This document shows positions 1-5,578 of a stretch of DNA of 5,700 nucleotides, piece after piece. Position numbers and translations under genes: made by a program. A model generated the notes under the pieces. That model ran no database searches, was not told where the DNA came from, and saw only the letters and a list, made by a program, of their open reading frames with translations. Position 1 is the stretch's first letter; each line of letters begins with the position of its first letter. The stretch comes from Bacteroidales bacterium (GTDB taxonomy: Bacteria; Bacteroidota; Bacteroidia; Bacteroidales; UBA12077). The stretch spans positions 1 to 5,700 of the forward strand of contig DAOWML010000168.1 in the NCBI GenBank assembly GCA_030643125.1, read 5' to 3'.

Positions 1-1650
1 GATAAGTATCCGGAATTGAAAAATGTATTGACTGACTTATCACCTAAGTTTAAACGTATGCAAAATCCTGCATTATATAACACACTTGCACGTTTTGCTA
101 ATTTTAATGATGCTGCTAAAGTAACAGGAACATCGGTATGCGAAATTCTTCATACTATTAATAAATACCTGGGTGTAGAAGAAAAATTACTAAAAAACAT
201 GCCGGAATGTATTAAAAAAGTAGAGAATAAATTTGAAAATAAAAGTGAAGATATTACATGGGAAGAAAACCCTGAGCGTTATATATACAATAATGATACT
301 ATTGAAGAATTAATTAAAAAAGTTTCACAACTTCCTGCTAATAATAACATTGTTATTATTTCAGTAGATAAGCCGAATGAGTTATTAAAAGTGGCAGGAG
401 GTTTAGGTTTTATCTATAATCTTGAAAAGACAAGAGAATACAGAATATCGATTTTTAATCCCAAAAAGGATGAAAAAGAAATTGTGTGGACAGAACGAAA
501 AGATAAATTTGAAATTCTTGATGTAAGGTCAATGACATCAGATCCTTTTGATATTATTATAAAAAAAGCATATGAAATAGAAGATGATAGCGGTTTTGTT
601 CTCATACAACGTTTTGAACCTATTCCAATGATTAATATGCTTTCGGAAATGGGTTTTGAATATATTTCAGAACAAAAAAACTCTGGTGAATATTGGATGT
701 ATTTCCATAAAATGGTAAGCGAAAACAAGGAAGAAGATTCATCTTTAACAAAGGTTGATGCAGTTATACAGTCAGCAACACCTGTGGCATATCCGGTTAT
801 TATGCGCCTGCTTCAGTCAGAAAAAATCAGGAACCATATAAATATTAAAGAACTAAAAGTTTGGGAAGAAACAGAAAAGCATTTAGCCTGGATTTCTAAT
901 GGTAAGGCAGATATTAGCTTTTCTGCACTTATTACATCGGCTAAATTAAGAAATAGTGATATTAAAATACCTGCATTATTTGTGTGGGATAACTTTGTAT
1001 TATTAACTCGATATAAAGCCGAAGGCTTTGAAGATATTATAGGAAAAGATATATATACTCCATTATTTGAAGAAGCTCCTCCTGCGAAAATCACTAAATA
1101 TTTAATTAAGGCAGGTGGTTTAAACCCCGATGATTTTAATTTTGTTTTTGGAAAACCATTTGGTCGACCCGAAGAAATTTATCAGGATTTTGTTACAGGT
1201 AAAGCGGATACAGTAATTTTACGAGAACCTGAAGCAAGTTATGCGATAAAAATAATGCAAGACAGGGGTGAAGAAATTTCAATAATATCATATAATAAAA
1301 TTTGGAATGAGATAAATCCCGATTTCGGTAGTTTTCCAAATGCAGGATTAGTATTAAAAGGCGAATTTGCAAGAAAATATCCTGAAGAGACAAAAATGTT
1401 TATTGAAGAATTAAAATCAGCTATTGATTGGGTGAATGAAAATAGAAAAGCTTCAGCTGAGCTTAGCTTTGATATGATGCGCCAACCTGTCGATAGGGTA
1501 GAATTGTTTTTAGATCGTGTTAATTTTAATTATGTTGAAGGGGAACCGCTAATTGAAAAGGTAAAACAATATTTTGATATTCTTAATAAACATGATGTTG
1601 TTGATATGAAAGTAGATAATGAGTTTTTGGATATTTTCAGAATGGACTAA
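1..1650 (+). CDS. DUF1858-DUF2249-substrate-binding-like fusion protein, 5' end outside window
   Basis: The frame is open from base 1 (D-K-Y-P-E-L-K) to TAA at 1648-1650, giving 549 visible residues. The TTG at 16 is not the start: the residues before it continue a DUF1858 domain (visible residues 1 to about 55, with the usual YPEL..VL..L.PKFK..NP pattern). In that family the domain normally begins near the protein N-terminus, so probably only 10-20 residues are missing. Residues 171-237 (ILDVR..., then EMGFEY and EYWMYF) look like DUF2249, and residues 116-153 resemble a second, half copy. From about 254 to 540 the protein resembles NMT1/SsuA-type substrate-binding proteins, including G-K-A-D at 301-304 and at 400-403. 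If the start is as inferred, there is no room for a signal peptide, so the binding fold would be cytoplasmic. The ligand is unknown. DUF1858 and DUF2249 often occur with nitrogen-oxide and anaerobic redox genes, which is only a hint here. The domain calls are from memory of family patterns. Confidence 0.85.
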   Translation, partial: DKYPELKNVLTDLSPKFKRMQNPALYNTLARFANFNDAAKVTGTSVCEILHTINKYLGVEEKLLKNMPECIKKVENKFENKSEDITWEENPERYIYNNDTIEELIKKVSQLPANNNIVIISVDKPNELLKVAGGLGFIYNLEKTREYRISIFNPKKDEKEIVWTERKDKFEILDVRSMTSDPFDIIIKKAYEIEDDSGFVLIQRFEPIPMINMLSEMGFEYISEQKNSGEYWMYFHKMVSENKEEDSSLTKVDAVIQSATPVAYPVIMRLLQSEKIRNHINIKELKVWEETEKHLAWISNGKADISFSALITSAKLRNSDIKIPALFVWDNFVLLTRYKAEGFEDIIGKDIYTPLFEEAPPAKITKYLIKAGGLNPDDFNFVFGKPFGRPEEIYQDFVTGKADTVILREPEASYAIKIMQDRGEEISIISYNKIWNEINPDFGSFPNAGLVLKGEFARKYPEETKMFIEELKSAIDWVNENRKASAELSFDMMRQPVDRVELFLDRVNFNYVEGEPLIEKVKQYFDILNKHDVVDMKVDNEFLDIFRMD

Positions 1651-1674
1651 GAATATAATTTAAGTGGTTTTTGT

Positions 1675-1720
1675 TGGACGTAGCTTACCGACCTGTTGTT
1701 GAGTTACTACGTCCATTTTA
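1675..1720 (+). terminator. Hairpin terminator after the DUF1858 fusion gene
   Basis: A perfect 9-bp stem, TGGACGTAG at 1675-1683 and CTACGTCCA at 1707-1715, encloses a 23-nt loop and is followed on the plus strand by TTTTAATTTAT. It starts 24 nt after the stop codon. On the minus strand the stem is followed by an A-rich run, so it reads as a rightward terminator. The loop is long for an intrinsic terminator, and the stem might instead be part of a larger repeat. It separates this gene from the converging sigma-factor operon. Confidence 0.55.
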
Positions 1721-1756
1721 ATTTATAGTAACCCCGTACAGCTTCAAACCCGAGGA

Positions 1757-1767
1757 CCGTTATGCCC
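1757..1767 (-). repeat. Left boundary motif of the sigma-operon block
   Basis: CCGTTATGCCC on the plus strand reads GGGCATAACGG on the minus strand and begins 7 nt past the stop codon of the last gene of the leftward operon. The same GGGCATAAC occurs at 3327-3335 in the opposite orientation, on the far side of the operon. The arrangement resembles the GTTRRRY/RYYYAAC core sites that bound integron gene cassettes, although GTTATGC fits that consensus only loosely. It may also be a coincidence of a 9-mer. Confidence 0.35.
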
Positions 1768-1773
1768 AATTGT

Positions 1774-2112
1774 TCAGAAAATCCGTTTTCTTAATTCAAC
1801 ATAAGGAATTAATAAGGAGATTAAACAGAAAACCAATAAAACGATAACAAATTCGTAATTTGGTATCTTAAGATGAATAAGGCTGTTGAATAAATTTATT
1901 AATCCTGTTAAGAATGGATTAAACCCTTTGATTAGCACGAAAACTAAAGCTGAAATAATAGATGAGATAGTAATTATTATTTCTCTTCCTGCAAGTACCA
2001 TTTTTCTTCTTGGTAGATTAGTAATTACTTGATCTGAAAAACCATTATCAGGAATTTGTATATTCGATTTACTTATTTCTTTTTTAAGAAAGTCTTCAAA
2101 ATTATCTTTCAT
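1774..2112 (-). CDS. Small membrane protein, probable anti-sigma partner
   Basis: This 112-residue protein is the last gene of the leftward operon. Its ATG (2112-2110) lies inside the end of the sigma-factor gene, overlapping it by 11 nt, which suggests translational coupling. Residues 1-38 form a charged, presumably cytoplasmic segment containing I-P-D-N-G-F-S-D-Q-V and N-L-P-R-R. This resembles the short N-terminal segment of DUF5056-like proteins that sit beside ECF sigma genes in Bacteroidota. Hydrophobic stretches at about 43-62 and 87-104 are likely transmembrane helices, with a weaker amphipathic stretch between them, and the protein ends in R-K-R-I-F. There is no visible zinc-binding H-x3-C-x2-C motif, so it is not a classic ZAS anti-sigma. 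The likely role, inferred from position and topology, is to hold the sigma factor at the membrane. It ends 124 nt from the converging gene on its left. Confidence 0.7.
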   Translation of the reverse strand: MKDNFEDFLKKEISKSNIQIPDNGFSDQVITNLPRRKMVLAGREIIITISSIISALVFVLIKGFNPFLTGLINLFNSLIHLKIPNYEFVIVLLVFCLISLLIPYVELRKRIF

Positions 2113-2626
2113 AATTATAAAATTTTTTAAGTTTTTCTTTTCCTCTCATTATATTGGTTTTGACAGTTCCAAGAGGTTGTTTCGTAATTTTTGAAACTTC
2201 TTTGTGAGTAAATCCTTTCTCAAAATGCAAAATAATTACGATTTGTTCATTCTGATTAAGTACTTTAAGTGCTTGTTGAAAATCAATTGCATTACTTGAA
2301 TTATTGTTTTCTTTATCAGCAATTTCCAAAGAATCTATATCCAATTGAATTATCTTGTTTTTATTGTAATATTCGTAGAACACATTGTATGCGATTCTAA
2401 AAAGCCATGTTTTAAATTTAGCTTCTGCATTGAAACTCGATAAATACTTATAAACACGAATAAAAGATTCTTGGGCTAAATCATCAATAATATCCTTATT
2501 ACCATGTGTTAATCTTAACAATAAACCTCTGATATCTGATTGATAGCGTTCTACCAATGTTTTGAATGCCAGATGGTCATCATTTAAGATAACTTGGGTA
2601 ATAAGGATTGAATCAGATAAACTCAT
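2102..2626 (-). CDS. ECF-type RNA polymerase sigma factor
   Basis: This 174-residue protein has the usual ECF size and two-domain layout. Region 2 spans roughly residues 20-90 and includes D-D-L-A-Q-E-S-F-I-R-V-Y and F-K-T-W-L-F-R-I-A-Y-N, the -10-recognition and core-binding part. Region 4 spans about 117-168 with L-N-Q-N-E-Q and a helix-turn-helix at G-F-T-H-K-E-V...G-T-V-K-T for -35 recognition. I chose the ATG at 2626-2624. It lies 4 nt after the upstream gene's stop and is preceded by AGGAAT, and the protein then begins M-S-L-S-D as such factors often do. The longer form from 2662 would overlap the upstream gene by 32 nt. The factor lies between two membrane-protein genes in one operon, so it is probably controlled by one of them and may activate its own operon. 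The regulon is not visible. Confidence 0.93.
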   Translation of the reverse strand: MSLSDSILITQVILNDDHLAFKTLVERYQSDIRGLLLRLTHGNKDIIDDLAQESFIRVYKYLSSFNAEAKFKTWLFRIAYNVFYEYYNKNKIIQLDIDSLEIADKENNNSSNAIDFQQALKVLNQNEQIVIILHFEKGFTHKEVSKITKQPLGTVKTNIMRGKEKLKKFYNYER

Positions 2627-2630
2627 TAGT

Positions 2631-3227
2631 CTATTCCTGAATAGATTTATTGTTTTTGACAAACTTGAAAGAGAGGAAGTAGCCTATTCCGATAATTGTT
2701 GGAATAAGAGCAATTGTCCAGTAACTCTCTTCAAGTTTCAATAAATATAAAAATAAACCAACACTTAAACCCAAACTGATTAAAATAATTGCCCTGCGCA
2801 AGTCTGAACGTGTTTTTTTCTCTGAAAACATTAGTTCTTTGGGGATATCTTTATCTTTATCAATAAACTTACCTAACAGATCTAATTTTGATTTTGATTT
2901 TCGTTGATTAAAATAAAAAGGAATAACTACAAGCATTATTAAAAAAGCGAAAAAAATTACAGAAGAGAAAATCATTGTAAATTCTGATGGCATAAAATCA
3001 TTGATAATTTCTTGTGGATTAACAGCAAATTTCTCAGCCATAGCTTTTTCGTGTTCAAACTTTAACTTTTCTTTTTCTTTTGCAAGTTCAAGAATTTGGT
3101 CGCTACTTAGTTTTTCGATAACTTCAGGAGTTAGTTCTAATGATTTAGCAATTGAATCATTTTGAGCTTGAGTTGATAGAATCGAGACACTAAGCAAAAT
3201 AAAAAGAGACAACATAATTTTTTTCAT
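2631..3227 (-). CDS. DUF6249-like membrane protein with signal peptide
   Basis: This is the first gene of the leftward operon, 198 residues from the ATG at 3227. An in-frame ATG eight codons upstream (3251) would bury the signal sequence, so the shorter start is preferred. Residues 1-21 look like a signal peptide (M-K-K-I, a hydrophobic core, then T-Q-A before Q-N-D). Residues 30-68 are charged and helical (a likely coiled coil, E-K-E-K-L-K-F-E-H-E). Transmembrane helices follow at about 84-106, 145-162 and 170-190. The segment from the first helix to D-L-R-R-A-I-I-L-I and the final glycine-containing helix matches what I remember of DUF6249. That family commonly neighbours ECF sigma genes in Bacteroidota. 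Its biochemical role is unknown; envelope sensing is an inference from topology and neighbourhood. The stop lies 4 nt before the sigma-factor start. Confidence 0.8.
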   Translation of the reverse strand: MKKIMLSLFILLSVSILSTQAQNDSIAKSLELTPEVIEKLSSDQILELAKEKEKLKFEHEKAMAEKFAVNPQEIINDFMPSEFTMIFSSVIFFAFLIMLVVIPFYFNQRKSKSKLDLLGKFIDKDKDIPKELMFSEKKTRSDLRRAIILISLGLSVGLFLYLLKLEESYWTIALIPTIIGIGYFLSFKFVKNNKSIQE

Positions 3228-3292
3228 AATTGTGATTTTTAAATTAAACATTTGTTATATTGCTTAGACATGAGTTTTAGTAATTTTGGATT

Positions 3293-3321
3293 CAAAAATA
3301 TAAAAATAAATGCAGAACAAA
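3293..3321 (-). promoter_or_regulatory. Putative Bacteroidota-type promoter of the sigma operon
   Basis: On the minus strand TATTTTTG (3300-3293) matches the -7 consensus TAnnTTTG. A TTTG (3321-3318) lies 17 nt upstream of it, close to the -33 position of the Bacteroidota housekeeping promoter. Transcription would start about 60 nt before the preferred start of the DUF6249-like gene. The sequence is A/T-rich, so a chance match is possible. The -33 box lies only 6 nt from the attC-like element. Confidence 0.45.
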
Positions 3322-3326
3322 CAACA

Positions 3327-3424
3327 GGGCATAACAACGGTTCAAATTCAATGCGGTCCCGATAATTTTCGGGATTGGTGGTTTGCTGACTAAGTTTTAT
3401 CTTAGTAATGTTGTTCAACGGCCC
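3327..3424. repeat. Multi-stem attC-like element
   Basis: Three nested or adjacent stems can be drawn. The outer stem is GGGC (3327-3330) with GCCC (3421-3424), continuing after a small internal loop as AACAAC (3333-3338) with GTTGTT (3410-3415). Inside it are two hairpins: TCCCGA/TCGGGA (3357-3362 with 3369-3374) and ACTAAG/CTTAGT (3389-3394 with 3401-3406), each with a 6-nt loop. The GC-richer composition contrasts with the AT-rich flanks. The layout of imperfect complementary ends and a structured middle of about 100 nt is reminiscent of integron attC sites, but two internal hairpins instead of one long stem and non-consensus core sites argue against a canonical site. A transcribed structured RNA or a decayed mobile-element end are alternatives. 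Confidence 0.45.
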
Positions 3425-3612
3425 CGAATTCTAAGACTAAAACAAACAATTCGATTCTAAATTAATAATATATTTTTTTATTAATTTCATGAAATGATTT
3501 TAAAAGATGATTTTTCTTCATATTATGTTTATGTAGAATTATTGTCCGTTTAAAAACAAGTTGTGCGTAAAATTAAAAGATTATAGTAAACCGAAGACTA
3601 AAATATATTATT
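3425..3612. other. AT-rich leader before the UDG-like gene
   Basis: Nearly all A/T. It contains one perfect 12-bp palindrome, ATTTCATGAAAT at 3484-3495, which could be an operator but is also plausible by chance in such sequence. TATGTTTA near 3525 is a one-mismatch match to the TAnnTTTG box. I could not find a convincing -33 partner. The gene start is preceded by A/T only, with no Shine-Dalgarno sequence. Confidence 0.3.
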
Positions 3613-4389
3613 ATGAAATTCAATCTAACTGATTACAAGAATACCAAACAAATTGTAGTAGATAAAATAAAAGCAACTCATAAATGGGATACAACTGAAG
3701 GGTTTATAGCCGACGGATTGATTTCTCCTGAAATATATGATAAGGAGAATTTTAAAATCATTTGTTTTCTTGGTGAATCGTATGGTTACGATGAGTGTGG
3801 AGTAGTAGATATTGAAACACAATTAGATAAGAATATTTTAGGAGTTGGTCATCATAGACGACATACTTCAACTAAAGTTCCTATTCTATTATGGTTGATT
3901 TATGAATCACTAAATAGAAAAGAAAAAATAAAATGGGATGATTTTCCTCCTTTATTAAAGTCTAATAAAAAGAATACAGAAATTCTCCAGAACGCTATAT
4001 CAAAGAGTGCTTGGATAAATGTTAAAAAAGCTTCAAAGCATATTGATAATTGGGGCAATGATTCAACAATACAATCATATGATGAAGTATATAAGCATTC
4101 TAGGAAAAATAAGAACGTATTAAAACTTCAAATAGAATCTACAAAACCTGATTTAATTATTGTTTGTAGTGACCCTGTTTTTCATAGTCTATCCGATATG
4201 AAATTATTAGGTGAAGGAATTAAAAGAAATAAAAAATATAAAATTCAAAAAAACGAATTTGGGCAAATGGTTATTCATGTAAGTCATCCAAGCTATTTTA
4301 GGGATTGGGGGTACAAAGGAATATATGAAATTTTTGAGATTATTTACGATGAAATAGAAAATTTTACGCACAATCGAGTAGATGGCTGA
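3613..4389 (+). CDS. Orphan protein, possible uracil-DNA-glycosylase-like fold
   Basis: This 258-residue protein has no signal peptide or membrane segments, so it is probably cytoplasmic. Four landmarks suggest the UDG-like superfamily. Residues 48-58 form a strand followed by F-L-G-E-S-Y-G, at the place of the family motif GE-x-PG. A-W-I-N-V-K-K is at 133-139. A hydrophobic strand lies at 179-190 (P-D-L-I-I-V-C-S-D-P-V-F). V-S-H-P-S is at 223-227, where UDGs carry the second catalytic loop (HPS). I recall similar uncharacterised proteins (AWxNxKK, then PDxII, then HPS) annotated only as hypothetical or UDG-like. The usual acidic or asparagine residue of motif 1 is not obvious, so activity cannot be assumed. 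The gene stands alone between structured intergenic regions, which fits lateral acquisition. ATG at 3613 is the first in frame and no better start is visible. Function unknown. Confidence 0.7.
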   Translation: MKFNLTDYKNTKQIVVDKIKATHKWDTTEGFIADGLISPEIYDKENFKIICFLGESYGYDECGVVDIETQLDKNILGVGHHRRHTSTKVPILLWLIYESLNRKEKIKWDDFPPLLKSNKKNTEILQNAISKSAWINVKKASKHIDNWGNDSTIQSYDEVYKHSRKNKNVLKLQIESTKPDLIIVCSDPVFHSLSDMKLLGEGIKRNKKYKIQKNEFGQMVIHVSHPSYFRDWGYKGIYEIFEIIYDEIENFTHNRVDG

Positions 4390-4440
4390 CGGAAATTTTC
4401 CGCCAGTGCACCCCCGTTCGGCATAGTTTGCAACTACGTC
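4383..4440. repeat. REP-like hairpin cluster over the gene end
   Basis: The stop codon of the UDG-like gene (4387-4389) is inside a hairpin. TGG (4383-4385), a 4-nt bulge and CGGAA (4390-4394) pair with TTCCG-CCA (4398-4405) across a 3-nt loop. A second hairpin is TAGTT (4424-4428), TGC, AACTA (4432-4436). The stretch is GC-rich compared with its surroundings and has no T-run after either stem, so it looks more like a repetitive extragenic palindrome or a mobile-element remnant than an intrinsic terminator, although it may limit read-through or protect the 3' end. Confidence 0.35.
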
Positions 4441-4451
4441 GTTTCTATTTG

Positions 4452-4522
4452 TTGAATTTGTAATTCAATAAATTTAAATGCCCTCAATAGAGCCTTTCCC
4501 CCGTGCCCGTTTTCCGGAAAAC
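4452..4522. other. Two perfect inverted repeats in the gene-free stretch
   Basis: TTGAATT (4452-4458), TGT, AATTCAA (4462-4468) forms a 7-bp hairpin. A perfect 14-bp palindrome, GTTTTCCGGAAAAC, occupies 4509-4522. The palindrome is followed by TTTTCGTTTTAAG, so together with the cluster just upstream it could end transcription of the UDG-like gene. It could also be a protein-binding site. No coding frame of significance is present. Confidence 0.35.
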
Positions 4523-4772
4523 TTTTCGTTTTAAGTCTAGATTTAGATATTACAATCTTCAGGTGCTATAAATTAGTAAAAAATATTAACTTTTAAAATG
4601 TTCACAAACATTGCACATGCTCATAACAGTTATATCAAGGCATTGCCTTATAAAAATAATATTCAGCTATTTATAAAACCATAAAAAGCTTCCTGTTAAA
4701 AAATCATTTATTAACTTCAATTTATATTTAATCAAATTATTTAATTATTAACCCTTAAAAAAAATAATTATT
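4523..4772 (+). other. Gene-free leader before the helical orphan
   Basis: AT-rich DNA with no open frame worth calling. It includes a small dyad, AAGGCA-T-TGCCTT (4637-4649), about 125 nt before the start codon. TATATTTA at 4723-4730 is a one-mismatch match to the Bacteroidota -7 box, but I see no clear TTTG at the right distance. The last 20 nt are an A/T run without a Shine-Dalgarno sequence, in the manner of Bacteroidota leaders. Confidence 0.3.
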
Positions 4773-5486
4773 ATGTTAAAAAATCGAAATTACAATTTCA
4801 AGGATGTTGATATGTTATTAGCATCAAAAACCATTGTTGAAACTTTAAAATTAAACCTGTCAGATTTATCAATGGCACGTAGCACTTGGACAGAGGAATA
4901 TGCTACGTATTTGAGTGCTAAAATTGACGACGCAATTGAAAACTACTTAGGTTTAGACAAAAAGAAAGAATTAAGAGATACAACATCTCTGTTGGCATCA
5001 ATTCAGGCTCCGGCAAGACGTAATTTATCTTTTATTAAAACTCAAATCGAAGTTGATTTTGGAAAAGATGCAAAAGAAATCATTAAATCTTTAGGTTTTA
5101 ACAAAACCTTGCGGTCTGTTCATCAAGGCGATCAGGAAGCTTTAATAGAATTGCTATACAGCTTCAAAAAAGGATTAACAGAATCACTTAAAACCCAAAT
5201 GATAGATAAAGGCACAAACCCAACCCTGTTAGATAGTATCATTGCTTATGCAGATCAACTTAAACAAACAAATGTTAACCAGGAAAGCTTGAAAGAAACA
5301 ACAAAAGCATTATCTGAACAAGCACTTAAAATCTTTAACGAAATATATAACGAAGTTATTGGGATTTGCAAAATAGCTTCAAGTTTCTTTCAGTTCGATC
5401 CTGTCAAAAAAGAACAATTTACTTTTAAGAAAGTGATAAGAAATATGAATTCTGTTAAAAGAGTTACAGAATCAGTTACACAATAA
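4773..5486 (+). CDS. All-helical Bacteroidota orphan protein, function unknown
   Basis: This 237-residue protein has no signal peptide, membrane helix or recognisable catalytic motif. It opens with N-Y-N-F-K-D-V-D-M-L-L-A-S-K-T-I-V-E, then S-T-W at 37-39. The rest alternates amphipathic helices with short turns: about 41-60, 65-95, 100-107, 116-143, 150-165 and 170-205. G-D-Q-E-A-L-I-E-L-L-Y-S-F-K at 119-132 and L-D-S-I-I-A-Y-A-D-Q-L-K at 153-164 look like conserved cores. I recall a family of uncharacterised Bacteroidota proteins with this same opening and these segments, sometimes in several copies per genome, but I know no assigned function. A cytoplasmic helical bundle with a structural or binding role is the most that can be inferred. 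The ATG at 4773 is the first possible start, with an A/T-rich leader. It is a single-gene unit with a hairpin 21 nt after the stop. Confidence 0.85.
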   Translation: MLKNRNYNFKDVDMLLASKTIVETLKLNLSDLSMARSTWTEEYATYLSAKIDDAIENYLGLDKKKELRDTTSLLASIQAPARRNLSFIKTQIEVDFGKDAKEIIKSLGFNKTLRSVHQGDQEALIELLYSFKKGLTESLKTQMIDKGTNPTLLDSIIAYADQLKQTNVNQESLKETTKALSEQALKIFNEIYNEVIGICKIASSFFQFDPVKKEQFTFKKVIRNMNSVKRVTESVTQ

Positions 5487-5500
5487 AACACAGGTAAATT

Positions 5501-5534
5501 ATAAAAACTCCCTTTTTCATTGTGAAAGAGGGAG
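5501..5534 (-). terminator. Strong hairpin with minus-strand U-tract
   Basis: CTCCCTTTTTC (5508-5518) pairs with GAAAGAGGGAG (5524-5534), 11 bp with one G-T pair, around a 5-nt loop. On the minus strand the stem is followed by TTTTTAT (5507-5501), the classical intrinsic terminator. On the plus strand it is followed by GAAATATAAA without a T-run, so it would be a poorer terminator for the helical orphan gene, though the A-tract before the stem makes a bidirectional role possible. The polarity suggests that leftward transcription arrives from beyond the right edge. Confidence 0.65.
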
Positions 5535-5549
5535 GAAATATAAACGACA

Positions 5550-5564
5550 CTGTTCATTGAACAG
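5550..5564. other. 15-bp perfect dyad
   Basis: CTGTTCA (5550-5556), one central T, then TGAACAG (5558-5564). With a 1-nt centre it is a better candidate for a dimeric-protein binding site than for an RNA hairpin. It lies between the terminator and the tandem array. No bound regulator can be named. Confidence 0.35.
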
Positions 5565-5578
5565 ACCCAAAATACCCC

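Noticed and set aside
16..18. TTG as the start codon of the first gene
   Set aside because: The frame is open to base 1 and the preceding residues complete a DUF1858 motif, so the gene starts upstream of the window.
1706..1713. Shared 8-mer ACTACGTC with 4433-4440 as a dispersed repeat
   Set aside because: Only eight bases match and the flanks differ, so it is too short to support a repeat family without a genome search.
2627..2662. Longer N-terminus for the sigma factor
   Set aside because: It would overlap the upstream gene by 32 nt and add 12 residues outside the ECF family pattern; the ATG at 2626 has AGGAAT in front and the usual M-S-L-S-D opening.
3228..3251. Upstream ATG adding eight residues to the DUF6249-like protein
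   Set aside because: It would place M-F-N-L-K-I-T-I before a normal signal peptide start (M-K-K-I); the shorter start is more natural.
3561..3586. Sigma-70-like promoter TTGTGC...TTATAG before the UDG-like gene
   Set aside because: The spacing is 14 nt instead of about 17, and this promoter type is not the norm in Bacteroidota.
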